Origin: JACVRW01 sp963837445
GTDB lineage: Bacteria; Actinomycetota; Thermoleophilia; Solirubrobacterales; Thermoleophilaceae
NCBI GenBank assembly: GCA_963837445.1
Contig: CAWINK010000022.1
Coordinates: 434,001-498,000 of the forward strand
Reading direction: 5' to 3'
Length of the DNA stretch: 64,000 nucleotides
Shown: in pieces, positions 33,331 through 41,279 of the stretch
How the letters are laid out: every line of letters begins with the position of its first letter
How positions within the stretch are numbered: position 1 is the first letter of the stretch
Program-made: the position numbers and the translations under genes
The notes under the pieces: model-generated
The model's input: only the letters and a program-made list of their open reading frames with translations
What the model was told of the DNA's origin: nothing
Databases searched by the model: none

Positions 33331-33955
33331 ACTCGTTCGTGTCGTGCAGGCGCGGGAACGGCGTGTCGGGCACGTCCACGCCGAGCGCCTCGCAGATCGG
33401 CTCCCAGCCGTCCACGCCGAGCTCCCAGACCACCAGGCGATCCTCCGGCACGTAGGCCTTGATCTCCTCGATGCGGTCGTAGTACATCTGGCGTGTCCAG
33501 TCCCTGTCCTTGAAGTTGCCCTGGAAGTCGCCCTGCCAGATCAGCTTCTCGATCACGCCCCACAGCTCCGGCGAGGGGCCGTCGCGGTTCCCGTCCTCGG
33601 GCAGCTCGCCCGCCATCGCGGCTTCCTTCACCGCCAGGATCGTGTTGGCGCAGCTCTTGTACCAGCCGTCGAAGTCGCGGACGTTGAGCAGGACCGGCAG
33701 GTCGGAGAAGTGGTCCACCATCTCCTTCCAGCGCGAGGCGGCGGGCCAATCGACCGTGGCCTCCCACGGCTCGAAGACCTCGTCCCAGTCCACCGGCTCG
33801 TTGTTCGCGATCTTGATCCAGTAGGCGAGGTCGCGATCGCGGTTCTCGCCGGTGATCAGGTCGATCATGTGGAACGTCGGGAGGCCAAGCTCCTCGAGCG
33901 CTCCCTTCAGTGACATGGTTGCGGTGCGGCCGAAGCCGACTCCGATCAGCCTCAT
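33293..33955 (-). CDS. Sulfotransferase family protein (PAPS-type), copy A
   Basis: 220 aa. N-terminal 5'-phosphosulfate loop MRLIGVGFGRTATMSLKGAL, then DEVFEPWEATVDWPAA, and the 3'-phosphate region VLLNVRDFDGWYKS; C-terminal VDVPDTPFPRLHDTNEF. This matches the Sulfotransferase_4 (NAD-dependent-epimerase-neighbour) group of small-molecule or lipid sulfotransferases. The start at 33955 forms a 4-base ATGA overlap with copy B upstream, so the two are coupled. Confidence 0.85.
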   Translation of the reverse strand: MRLIGVGFGRTATMSLKGALEELGLPTFHMIDLITGENRDRDLAYWIKIANNEPVDWDEVFEPWEATVDWPAASRWKEMVDHFSDLPVLLNVRDFDGWYKSCANTILAVKEAAMAGELPEDGNRDGPSPELWGVIEKLIWQGDFQGNFKDRDWTRQMYYDRIEEIKAYVPEDRLVVWELGVDGWEPICEALGVDVPDTPFPRLHDTNEFRTEFGLEPLPA

Positions 33956-34698
33956 GCCGTCGCCTGGGCCGGCGGGGCCGGACGCTTCGCGGCGGCGTCC
34001 TCGGGCGGGCCGTTCTCCGCCCACCAGGCGTTGATCGCCTCGATCGCGGGACCCATGATCAGATTCTTCTGGAAGTTCTCCGTGTCGTTGACGTGCGGGA
34101 GCGGGGTGTCGGGCACCGGCACCTCGAGGAACTCGCAGAGCGGGTCCCAGCCCTCCTTGGGGTTCCAGACGAGCAGCCGCTCCGAGGGCACGGTGTCGAT
34201 CACCGACTGGTTCCAGCGCTCCATGGCCTCGGCCATCGAGGCGGGGTCGTCGCTCGTGCCGAACACGCCGCGCTCCTCGCTCCAGTTCATCTCGGTGAGC
34301 AGGTCGATCCAGGCGGCGAAGGGCGGATCGACGTGGTAGCGGGCCTTCGTCAGGTGGGTCATCAGGCTGTCGCCGAAGAAGACCTGGTTGATCGTGTTCT
34401 GCATGCTGCGCACCCAGCTGTCGGAGTCGCGCACGCTGAGCAGGATCTTGGCGTCCGGGTAGACGTCCATCAGCTCACGCCAGTGGTACGAGGCGGGCCA
34501 GTCGACCTCGGACTCCTTGCCCTCGAAGATCTCGTCCCAGTCCGCGTTACCCTCGAGCGCCTTGCGGAACTGAGGAACGCTCGTCTCCATGTTCATCATC
34601 ATGTCCCGCATGTGGTAGCAGGGCATACCGAGCATCTCGAGCGCGATCATCTGGGTCGTGGTCGCCGTACGGGGCAACCCGGCGCCGATCAGTTTCAT
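33952..34698 (-). CDS. Sulfotransferase family protein (PAPS-type), copy B
   Basis: 248 aa paralogue of the downstream gene: MKLIGAGLPRTATTTQMIAL (phosphosulfate loop), DEIFEGKESEVDWPAS, ILLSVRDSDSWVRS, and VPVPDTPLPHVNDTENF. The C-terminus is longer and ends in an Ala/Pro-rich tail. ATG start at 34698. A coupled pair of diverged paralogues suggests a heterodimer or two acceptor specificities, possibly for a lipid or glycolipid given the membrane-protein neighbours. Confidence 0.85.
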   Translation of the reverse strand: MKLIGAGLPRTATTTQMIALEMLGMPCYHMRDMMMNMETSVPQFRKALEGNADWDEIFEGKESEVDWPASYHWRELMDVYPDAKILLSVRDSDSWVRSMQNTINQVFFGDSLMTHLTKARYHVDPPFAAWIDLLTEMNWSEERGVFGTSDDPASMAEAMERWNQSVIDTVPSERLLVWNPKEGWDPLCEFLEVPVPDTPLPHVNDTENFQKNLIMGPAIEAINAWWAENGPPEDAAAKRPAPPAQATA

Positions 34699-34755
34699 GG
34701 GGGGTTCCCAGCCTCCTGAGGTTGAGTTCTGGTTAAGCGGCGCGGCGCAGACTAG

Positions 34756-34983
34756 CTATCGGCGACGGCTGATGAGCGAGATGCCGGCCGCGACTCCGCC
34801 GCCGATCACGAATCCGGCCACGGCGGCGCCGATCAGCGCCTGCTTCCGGTTCTTTATGAGCTGGCCGCGCCAGTTCGTGATCTCCGCCACCTTCGAGCGG
34901 AGATCGTTCACGGAGAAGGCCAGCTCGTGGCGCGTCTCCTCGATCGAGGCCCGGATCATCTCCGGGCTTCGGGCTCGGGTCAT
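34756..34983 (-). CDS. DUF3618 family protein
   Basis: 75 aa. The N-terminal RSPEMIRASIEETRHELAFS with NDLRSKVAEI is the DUF3618 signature; a C-terminal membrane segment follows (ALIGAAVAGFVIGGGVAAGI) ending in ISRRR. Last gene of a coupled envelope cassette: its ATG overlaps the upstream stop (TAATG). Function unknown; nearly always found beside the PF07332 holin-like protein in actinobacteria. Confidence 0.85.
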   Translation of the reverse strand: MTRARSPEMIRASIEETRHELAFSVNDLRSKVAEITNWRGQLIKNRKQALIGAAVAGFVIGGGVAAGISLISRRR

Positions 34984-35492
34984 TACGTCCTGACCTCCTC
35001 GCCTTCGGGATTGCGATCGCTCGCACGCACCGCGTGCTCGCCCCTCCCGAGGCTTCGCTTGACCTGATCGTGCTCCAACTTCCCCGCCTCGAGCTCGTCG
35101 CGGGTGGCCTTGGCCTCCTGGATCGCGAGGTCGGGCGTGGGCGGCGCGCCCTTCTTGAACAGCCGGTAGGCGATGAACGCCGCGAGGATCGAGAGCAGGA
35201 ACAGGCCGGCCGTCACGATGGCGTAGCCCGTCCACGGGTCCCAGTTGTTGAGATCGTTCAGGAGCCACGCGAGCGTGTGGAAGAACATCGTGATGCCAAA
35301 CACTCCGAATACGCTCGCGGCACCGGCGATGACAGCGCCCCTCCCGAGCTTCGAGAGCTTGTCCGTGACCTCCGCCTTCGCGAGCTCGATCTCCTCGCGG
35401 ACGAGCTGCGACGCCTTCTCCGAGACCTCACCGACAATCTCGCCGAGCGACTTGTCGGCGCTGCCGTCTGGGGGCATTCCGTTGGCGGTCAT
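34983..35492 (-). CDS. PF07332 (phage-holin superfamily III-like) membrane protein
   Basis: 169 aa. Amphipathic N-terminal helix (SEKASQLVREEIELAKAEVT), two membrane segments (AVIAGAASVFGVFGITMFFH and YAIVTAGLFLLSILAAFIAY), and a charged C-terminus. The C-terminus carries GEHAVRASDRNP, encoded by a 37-base palindromic repeat that also occurs in the tetR gene of the same cluster. Despite the Pfam name this is a chromosomal envelope protein, usually with DUF3618 and DUF4235 partners. ATGA overlap with the upstream gene. Confidence 0.85.
   Translation of the reverse strand: MTANGMPPDGSADKSLGEIVGEVSEKASQLVREEIELAKAEVTDKLSKLGRGAVIAGAASVFGVFGITMFFHTLAWLLNDLNNWDPWTGYAIVTAGLFLLSILAAFIAYRLFKKGAPPTPDLAIQEAKATRDELEAGKLEHDQVKRSLGRGEHAVRASDRNPEGEEVRT
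35006..35042. repeat. 37-base palindromic repeat, copy A (in coding sequence)
   Basis: Identical to 35879-35915 except for one base. It contains GCGATCGC and the dyad GCACGC-ACC-GCGTGC (on the + strand). On the - strand it encodes EHAVRASDRNP near the C-terminus of the PF07332 protein. The other copy is translated in the same frame. Confidence 0.8.
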
Positions 35493-35698
35493 CGCGCGAA
35501 TCGTCGCAGGATCAGAGCCACGGCAAGCCCGCCGGCGAAGGCGGCGCCAACGAAGGCCTCGGGGCGCTCGGCGAACGGATCGCTCTCGCTATCGACGCTC
35601 AGCGGCGACTCCCCAAACGGCCGTTCCCCAGTAGCGCCCTGGTTGATCGGCTCGGTGGGCTCGGTGGCCTCGGTCTCTTCGATCGGCTCGTCGGCCAT
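35489..35698 (-). CDS. Small acidic single-pass membrane protein (69 aa)
   Basis: No recognised family. Acidic, threonine/proline-rich N-terminus (DEPIEETEATEPTEPINQ), then one C-terminal membrane segment (FVGAAFAGGLAVALILRRFA) with basic end, consistent with a C-tail anchor, N-terminus in the cytoplasm or outside unclear. Coupled at both ends (TGATG with DUF4235 upstream, ATGA with PF07332 downstream), so it belongs to the same membrane cassette. Confidence 0.7.
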   Translation of the reverse strand: MADEPIEETEATEPTEPINQGATGERPFGESPLSVDSESDPFAERPEAFVGAAFAGGLAVALILRRFAR

Positions 35699-35835
35699 CA
35701 GTCGATCGGCGGGTCCTCCTTGAAGACCCGCTGCCAAATCTCGGTGGCAATCCGGTTCGCGACGATCGTGGTCAGGGCGCCCACGGCGGCGAGCAGGCCG
35801 CCCCACATGAGCCGCTTGACGATGTCGTTGTCCAT
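35698..35835 (-). CDS. DUF4235-like small membrane protein (45 aa)
   Basis: One membrane segment (MWGGLLAAVGALTTIVANRI) followed by ATEIWQRVFKEDPPID; the WxxxxxEDPP ending is typical of DUF4235 proteins. ATG at 35835, 11 bases after the tetR stop. Part of the coupled run tetR, DUF4235, 69-aa protein, PF07332, DUF3618. Function unknown; an envelope role is inferred from the partners. Confidence 0.7.
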   Translation of the reverse strand: MDNDIVKRLMWGGLLAAVGALTTIVANRIATEIWQRVFKEDPPID

Positions 35836-35846
35836 AGGCGCCGGAT

Positions 35847-36515
35847 TCAACCAGACGCGGGCGGCCGATCGACCACACCGGGACTGCGATCGCTCGCACG
35901 CACCGCGTGCTCGCCGTCCTCGAGCCCGCCGCAGATCGCCTCCACGACGAGGTCCTTGGCCCGCTCGAACTCGTCGTCGGTGCGCGGCAGGACCTCGAAG
36001 ATCCAGCCGGTGAGCAGCTGCTCGATGGCGCCGTAGAAGCACATCGCGGCGAACTCGGAGGGAATGCTCGACTTGAACGAGCCCTCCTCGCGGGCCGTCT
36101 CGACGATCGCGGCGATGCCCTCGTAGGCCTTCCGGATCTCGTCGAGGTGGAGGGCCCCGAACGAGTTCGCCGCGCGGGTGACCTCGACGATGATCACCTT
36201 CATCAGGTCGGGGTCGTGCCGGTACGAGTCGATGATGAAGCCGGCGACGGAGCGCAGCTTGTCGCGCGAGGGGAGGTCGCGGGCGTCGATCTCGCCGATG
36301 GCGTCGAGCATGATCTGCCAGCGCTCGAGGAAGAGCGTGTTGAGGATCTCCTCCTTCGAGTTGAAGTAGTGGTAGACGAGGCCGTAGGCCACGCCCGCCT
36401 CGTCGGCCACATCCGACACGCGGCAGTGGTGGAAGCCCTGGCGCGCGAAGACTCGTACCGCGGCGTCGAGGATCATGCGCCGCTTGTCGGGAGCGTTGCT
36501 GGCGGCGGTGGCCAT
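35847..36515 (-). CDS. TetR-family transcriptional regulator
   Basis: 222 aa. N-terminal HTH: RRMILDAAVRVFARQGFHHC then VSDVADEAGVAYGLVYHYF; the C-terminal ligand domain resembles fatty-acid-type TetR proteins (FIIDSYRHDPDLMKVIIVEV). The C-terminus ends with GEHAVRASDRSP and 10 further residues, where a palindromic repeat has been inserted. Its ATG overlaps the nitrilase stop (TGATG). Probably represses its own operon through the dyad at 37385-37404, which also faces the divergent DUF2804 gene. Confidence 0.88.
   Translation of the reverse strand: MATAASNAPDKRRMILDAAVRVFARQGFHHCRVSDVADEAGVAYGLVYHYFNSKEEILNTLFLERWQIMLDAIGEIDARDLPSRDKLRSVAGFIIDSYRHDPDLMKVIIVEVTRAANSFGALHLDEIRKAYEGIAAIVETAREEGSFKSSIPSEFAAMCFYGAIEQLLTGWIFEVLPRTDDEFERAKDLVVEAICGGLEDGEHAVRASDRSPGVVDRPPASG
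35879..35915. repeat. 37-base palindromic repeat, copy B (in coding sequence)
   Basis: Matches 35006-35042 with one difference (C for T at the sixth base, changing Asn to Ser). On the - strand it encodes EHAVRASDRSP at the C-terminal end of the TetR protein, the same frame as copy A. Typical TetR proteins need no such tail. Confidence 0.8.
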
Positions 36516-37348
36516 CAGGCGGTGACCTCCTGGGGCCACTTGTACGCCGCCCCCACGCGGTTCGCGAGGCTCGGCAGCTTCTCGCGCAGCTCGTCCTGGC
36601 GGGCGAGGTCGAGGTCGATAGCGATGAAGCAATCGCCCTCCATCGGCGCGCGGGCGAGCACCTCGCCCCAGGGATCCACGATCATCGAGTTGCCGTAGCT
36701 GTCGCCCTCCGGCCCGGGCCGGTTCCCCTGGCCGGGCGCGATCACGAACACCTGGTTCTCGATCGCGCGGGCGCGCAGGAGCACCTCCCAATGGGCCTCG
36801 CCGGTCACGCGGGTGAAGTTCGCGGGCACCGAGATCACGCGGGCGCCGCGCAGCGCGAGGATCCGGTAGAGCTCGGGGAAGCGCAGGTCGTAACAGATGG
36901 TCAGGCCGAGGGAGACGCCGTTCGCGGTCTCCGAGAGCACCAGCTCGTCCGCGGGCTCGGAGTGCTCGGACTCGCGGTACTCCACGCCGCCGACCTCCAC
37001 GTCGAACATGTGGATCTTGCGGTAGACGGCGCGGATCTCGCCGTCGGGCCCCACGTGGACGGAGGTGTTCGACACGCGCTCGTGGCCGTCGCGGCGCTCC
37101 GCCACCGAACCGGCCACCAGATCGATCCCGAGCTCGCCCGCGAGCGCGCGGGCCCAGCTGACCGGCCGGCCGTCGAGGGGCTCCGCGCCGGCGAGGTAAT
37201 CGGCTGGCGCACCGCGGATGTCGAGCCGCTCGGGCAGCACGACCAGCTCGGCGCCGTCGGCGGCAGCCGCGCGTACGTGGCGCTCGGCCGACGCGAGGTT
37301 CTCCTCGGTGTCGGTGCTCGCTTGCAGTTGGACAGCGGCGGCCCTCAT
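36515..37348 (-). CDS. Carbon-nitrogen hydrolase (nitrilase superfamily, Nit-like)
   Basis: 277 aa. Catalytic triad visible: Glu in VLPERLDI, Lys in YRKIHMFDV, Cys in LTICYDLRFPE. The style matches Nit1/Nit2 and deaminated-glutathione or omega-amidase members rather than true nitrilases. MRAAAVQLQAS at 37348 is the start. First gene of an operon that continues with tetR and the membrane cassette, an unusual mix of an amidase with envelope proteins. Confidence 0.9.
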   Translation of the reverse strand: MRAAAVQLQASTDTEENLASAERHVRAAAADGAELVVLPERLDIRGAPADYLAGAEPLDGRPVSWARALAGELGIDLVAGSVAERRDGHERVSNTSVHVGPDGEIRAVYRKIHMFDVEVGGVEYRESEHSEPADELVLSETANGVSLGLTICYDLRFPELYRILALRGARVISVPANFTRVTGEAHWEVLLRARAIENQVFVIAPGQGNRPGPEGDSYGNSMIVDPWGEVLARAPMEGDCFIAIDLDLARQDELREKLPSLANRVGAAYKWPQEVTA

Positions 37349-37384
37349 CGCCTGATCTCCTCCGGCCCCAACGCTCCTCCCAGC

Positions 37385-37404
37385 GATTGACTGACCAGTC
37401 AATC
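37385..37404. promoter_or_regulatory. TetR-type operator
   Basis: Perfect arms GATTGACTG (37385-37393) and CAGTCAATC (37396-37404) around AC. The TGACTGACCAGTCA core is a classic TetR-family dyad. It lies between the divergent nitrilase-tetR operon and the DUF2804 gene, where one operator could repress both promoters. Confidence 0.75.
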
Positions 37405-37423
37405 TGCAGTGTACTGGCCGGAC

Positions 37424-38221
37424 ATGCGCGACCTTCCAGTGCGCGGCCCCGACGTCCGCGATCTCGCCCTACCGCTGCCTCCAGAGCGCATGGCGCCGGT
37501 ACGTGCGGGCCGGCCGCTGAAGCGCTGGCGCTACCTGGGCGTGTACCGGTCCGACCTCATGCTCTGCGTGGGCAACGCGCGCGTGGCCGGGGCGCCGCAG
37601 CGCTGGTGGGCCGTGGCGCTGCCGGACGGGACTCTGCTCGAGGGAAACCGAGGTGTCGAGCTGAGCGCGGGGAGAGCGGTCGTGCGCGACGTTCTCGAGC
37701 TGGAGCTCGACGAGCCCGACGGCGTCGAGGTCGTCTCGCCGCACGGCCGCTCGTACATCTGGACGCGCAAGCACGCGCCGGTGCAGGTGCGCGGGCGGGT
37801 GACCGCCGCCGGCCGCGACTGGGAGATCGACGGCGACGACGGCTTCGTCGACGAGTCCGCGGGCTATCACGCTCGCCACACGGCGTGGCGATGGTCGGCC
37901 GGCGTCGGGCGGACGGACGATGGCCGTCGCGTGGCCTGGAACCTCGTCGACGGCGTGCACGATGCGCCCAGCGCGAGCGAGCGCACGGTCTGGGTTGACG
38001 GCGAGCCGCGCGAGATCCCCCACCAGGAGTTCGCGGCCGACCTGAGCGCGGTCGGTGCCCTCCGCTTCAGCGAGTGGTCCGCGCGCGAGTCCAGCAGGAA
38101 CCTGCTGCTGATGCGAAACAGCTACCGGCAGCCTTTCGGCGAGTTCAGCGGCGAGCTGCCGTGCGGTTTGCGCCTCGCCGAGGGGTATGGCGTCATGGAG
38201 GAGCATGATGTGCGCTGGTGA
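37424..38221 (+). CDS. DUF2804 family protein
   Basis: 265 aa from the ATG at 37424 (a GTG at 37409 is also in frame). No catalytic motif can be assigned. DUF2804 proteins are beta-rich, resembling the lipocalin/AttH-like fold; here WRYLGVYRSDLMLCVGNARV and AWNLVDGVHD stand out. The gene ends in a GTGA overlap with capA. Its promoter shares the TetR operator, so it is probably controlled by the same ligand as the nitrilase operon. Confidence 0.75.
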   Translation: MRDLPVRGPDVRDLALPLPPERMAPVRAGRPLKRWRYLGVYRSDLMLCVGNARVAGAPQRWWAVALPDGTLLEGNRGVELSAGRAVVRDVLELELDEPDGVEVVSPHGRSYIWTRKHAPVQVRGRVTAAGRDWEIDGDDGFVDESAGYHARHTAWRWSAGVGRTDDGRRVAWNLVDGVHDAPSASERTVWVDGEPREIPHQEFAADLSAVGALRFSEWSARESSRNLLLMRNSYRQPFGEFSGELPCGLRLAEGYGVMEEHDVRW

Positions 38222-39255
38222 GGGCGTTCCTCGTGTGGCTCGCCGTGCTGTTGGGCGCGGCACCTGCGCCGGCTGCGGAGCCGGAGCGGCCCGTGCGGCT
38301 CACCGTCGCCGCGTCCGGTGACCTGCTGATCCACACGCCGATCGCGCAGCGCGCACTCCAGCTGGGCGGCGGGCGCAGGTACCACTTCGCGCCGCTGTTC
38401 GCCCCCGTCCGGCGGCGCATCGCCCAGGCGGACCTCGCTCTCTGCCACATCGAGACGCCGCTCGTGCCGGGGGCCGTGCAGGGCTATCCGAGCTTCAGGA
38501 CGCCGCCCGACCTCGCGCGCTCCGTCCGGCGGGTGGGCTGGGACGTGTGCAGCACAGCCTCGAACCATTCGCTCGACGCCGGCGAGTACGGGGTCGGCAC
38601 GACGCTGCGCGCGCTGCGCCGCGCCGGCCTGAAGGCCACCGGAACCGCGCGCTCGGCCCGCGGGCGTGGGCGCACCACCATGCTGCGGGCGCGGGGCGTG
38701 CGCGTGGCGTTCCTCTCCTACACCGCGGTCTCGAACGGCCAGGCGGTGCCGCACCCATGGACCGTGAACTGGGCCTCGCCGCGCCTCATCCTGGCCGACG
38801 CCCGGCGCGCCCGGCGCCGAGGAGCGCGGATCGTGATCGTGAACCTGCACTGGGGCAGCGAGTACGTGCACTCGGTCACGCCGCCGCAGCGGGCGCTGGC
38901 GCAGCGGCTCACGCGCTCGCCCGCGATCGATGCGATCGTCGGGCAGCACGCCCACGTGGTGCAGCCTGTCCGGCGCATGAACGGCAAGCCGGTCGTCTTC
39001 GGCGAGGGCAACCTGATCTCGAACCAGACGGCGGCCTGCTGCTCGACCGCGGCGCAGGACGGCCTGATCGCGCTGATCGACTTCGTGGTCCGCCCCGGCC
39101 GGCGCGCGCGGGCCCGGCGGATCCGCTACGTCCCCACCTGGGTCCGCCACCCGGACTACGCCGTCCTCCCCGCGGCTCCGGGCTCGCCGTCGTGGAAGCG
39201 AACGGTGAGCGTGGCGGGCCGCCGGCCGGGCATCGGGCCGCTCCGCCCCCGCTAA
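38218..39255 (+). CDS. CapA-family metallophosphatase-like protein
   Basis: 345 aa. N-terminal signal-like segment (FLVWLAVLLGAAPAPAA). CapA/PgsA fold motifs: ASGDLLIHTP, CHIETPLVPG, STASNHSLDAG, NLHWGSEYVH and GQHAHVVQP, giving the metal-binding Asp, His and Asn set of calcineurin-like phosphatases. Members are linked to poly-gamma-glutamate capsule or other surface polymers; the other pgs genes are absent here. Exported. GTG start coupled to DUF2804. Confidence 0.85.
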   Translation: MRAFLVWLAVLLGAAPAPAAEPERPVRLTVAASGDLLIHTPIAQRALQLGGGRRYHFAPLFAPVRRRIAQADLALCHIETPLVPGAVQGYPSFRTPPDLARSVRRVGWDVCSTASNHSLDAGEYGVGTTLRALRRAGLKATGTARSARGRGRTTMLRARGVRVAFLSYTAVSNGQAVPHPWTVNWASPRLILADARRARRRGARIVIVNLHWGSEYVHSVTPPQRALAQRLTRSPAIDAIVGQHAHVVQPVRRMNGKPVVFGEGNLISNQTAACCSTAAQDGLIALIDFVVRPGRRARARRIRYVPTWVRHPDYAVLPAAPGSPSWKRTVSVAGRRPGIGPLRPR

Positions 39256-39297
39256 CCCTCAACCACCCCTTCGCCGGTTCGCGTTAGGTTTCGCGCC

Positions 39298-40437
39298 ATG
39301 AGGATTCGCGCCGCTGTTCTGGAGGAGTTCGCCAAGCCGCTCGTGGTCCAGGAGGTCGAGCTGGGCGGGCCTGGTCCGGGCGAGGTGCTCGTGCGCCTCG
39401 CGGCCTGCGGGGTCTGCCACACGGACCTCTACACGGCGAGCGGCGCCGACCCCTCCGGCTACGCGCCGACCGTGCTTGGCCACGAGGGCGCGGGGGTTGT
39501 CGAGGAGGTCGGCGAGGGCGTGACGAGCGTGGCGCCCGGCGACCACGTGGTGACGCTCTTCTCGCCCCAGTGCCGCGAGTGCATCCACTGCGTCTCCGAC
39601 AAGACCAACATCTGCCTCGCAATCCGCGAGCAGCAGAACAAGGGCTACCTGCCCGACGGCACCACGCGGCTGCGTCGCAACCCCCGATCCCCCGCTTCCG
39701 CGGGGCAGGGGGCAGGCGGCGACGAGATCCGCCACTTCATGGGCACGAGCACCTTCGCGGAGGCCACCGTGATGCCGGAGATCGCGCTCGCCAAGGTCAA
39801 TCCCGACGCGCCACTCGACGTGGTCTGCACGCTCGCCTGCGGCGCCACCACGGGCATCGGCGCCGCGCTCTACATCGCCAAGGTCGAGCCCGGTTCCACG
39901 TGCGCGGTCTTCGGCGCCGGGCTGGTCGGGCTCGGGGCGGTGGCCGGCGCGCGGCTCGCGGGCGCAGAGCGGATCGTGGCCATCGACCTGTCCGAGGAGC
40001 GGCTCGAGCACGCCCGCCAGCAGGGCGCCACCGACACGCTCGTGGGCGGGCCCGACAGCGTCGAGCAGATCCTCGAGATGACGGACGGCTTCGGCGCCGA
40101 CTACACCTTCGAGGCCACCGGCATCGTCGCGGTTATGCGCCAGGCCGTCGAGTCGGCGCGCATGGGCTGGGGCCTCTGCACGATCGCCGGAGTGGCCGGC
40201 AAGGGCGAGGTGCTCGAGGTGGTGCCGCGCTACCTGATCACCGGCCGCCGCATCGCGGGCGCCTCCTTCGGCGGGGCGAAGGGCCGCGACCGTGTGCCCG
40301 AGCTGGTGGACACCTACATGTCCGGCGACCTCGACCTCGAGTCGCTCGTGACTCGCCGCGTGGCGCTAGACGAGGTGAACGACGCCTTCGAGGCGATGGA
40401 GCGCCAGGAGGGCATCCGTAGCGTGATCACCTTCTAG
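39298..40437 (+). CDS. Zinc-dependent alcohol dehydrogenase (class III-like)
   Basis: 379 aa MDR enzyme. Catalytic zinc: ACGVCHTD and GHEGAGVVEEVG; structural zinc cysteines in SPQCRECIHCVSDKTNIC; NAD site VFGAGLVGLGAVAGAR. Oxidises alcohols, or S-hydroxymethyl thiols if of class III type. Between TTRLRRN and GDEIRHFMGTS there is an extra PRSPASAGQGAG (about 12 residues) encoded by a hairpin-rich stretch (39677-39716) not expected in the family. Flanks continue in frame, so the protein stays full length. Confidence 0.9.
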   Translation: MRIRAAVLEEFAKPLVVQEVELGGPGPGEVLVRLAACGVCHTDLYTASGADPSGYAPTVLGHEGAGVVEEVGEGVTSVAPGDHVVTLFSPQCRECIHCVSDKTNICLAIREQQNKGYLPDGTTRLRRNPRSPASAGQGAGGDEIRHFMGTSTFAEATVMPEIALAKVNPDAPLDVVCTLACGATTGIGAALYIAKVEPGSTCAVFGAGLVGLGAVAGARLAGAERIVAIDLSEERLEHARQQGATDTLVGGPDSVEQILEMTDGFGADYTFEATGIVAVMRQAVESARMGWGLCTIAGVAGKGEVLEVVPRYLITGRRIAGASFGGAKGRDRVPELVDTYMSGDLDLESLVTRRVALDEVNDAFEAMERQEGIRSVITF

Positions 40438-40487
40438 CTCTTGCGGAAATTCCGCGTCCGGGGGACGATGGACCCATCCTGGCTCGC

Positions 40488-41279
40488 GTGTCTCCCAAGA
40501 CGCTGGTCCAAGCGGCGGCCCTGGCGCTCTGTGCCGCGCTCGGATTCGGCATCCTCGCGAGCCGTGGGGCGCTTCCGGCGGGCGCGCAGGCCACGTCGGG
40601 CAGCTGCATGGCCAACCAGCCGCCGGTCGCGAGCTTCGTGGTCGAGGGCGGCGCGCCCGGACAGCCGGCCACGCTCCGCTCCACGAGCACGGACCCCGAG
40701 GGCAGACCGTTCAACAGCGTGCGCTGGTACTCGGACGCCCCGGGATTCCCGTCGGGGCAGGGTGGCGATCAGATCACGTTCACGTTCCCCCCGGGCCGCC
40801 ATCGCGTGGCGCTCGTGGTGCGAGACGACTGCGACTCGATGACGACGTCCGAGGGGTTCGTCGAGGCATCGGCACCGGTCGTGACCGACGGCCAGGCGCC
40901 GCCGATAGGCATCGCCGGCGGTCAGAAGACGGTGCCGGTGCGTCGCGGTGCGTTCGTGTTCACCCTCAACCCGTTCAACGAGCACGTGGTGTGCAGGTTC
41001 GTCTTTCGCACGAAGCATCGGGTCGTGCTCCCGCGCCCGCGCCCGCGCTCCGGCCCGTCCGCGTCGGCTCGGCGGCGGCTGAACCTCGGCAGCCGGCAGC
41101 TGGACCTCGACGCGGGTGAGCAGGCCCGGGTGAGGGTGAAGCTGAGCCGCGCGGCGCGGGCGGTACTGGCCCGCGACGGCAAGCTGCGCCTGTTGGCGTC
41201 GATCGTGGCAACCGACGACAGCGGCAACCGCACCACGCGGGCCTACCCCTTCACGGTGAAGGCGAAGCCCCGGCGCTAG
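40488..41279 (+). CDS. Exported PKD-like domain protein
   Basis: 263 aa from the GTG at 40488. Signal peptide (LVQAAALALCAALGFGILAS, then ASRGALPAGAQA). Residues about 40-125 look like a PKD/Ig beta-sandwich (PVASFVVEGG, TDPEGRPFNSVRWYSD, GRHRVALVVRDDCDS). The C-terminal half resembles the basic beta domain that ends the subtilases of this window (VRVKLSRAARAVLARDGKLR). Function unknown, extracellular. The last 29 bases overlap the convergent membrane-protein gene. Confidence 0.75.
   Translation: MSPKTLVQAAALALCAALGFGILASRGALPAGAQATSGSCMANQPPVASFVVEGGAPGQPATLRSTSTDPEGRPFNSVRWYSDAPGFPSGQGGDQITFTFPPGRHRVALVVRDDCDSMTTSEGFVEASAPVVTDGQAPPIGIAGGQKTVPVRRGAFVFTLNPFNEHVVCRFVFRTKHRVVLPRPRPRSGPSASARRRLNLGSRQLDLDAGEQARVRVKLSRAARAVLARDGKLRLLASIVATDDSGNRTTRAYPFTVKAKPRR

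Noticed and set aside
34983..35492. Prophage indicated by the holin-like protein
   Set aside because: PF07332 proteins are common chromosomal envelope proteins in actinobacteria; no integrase, terminase or structural phage gene is nearby.
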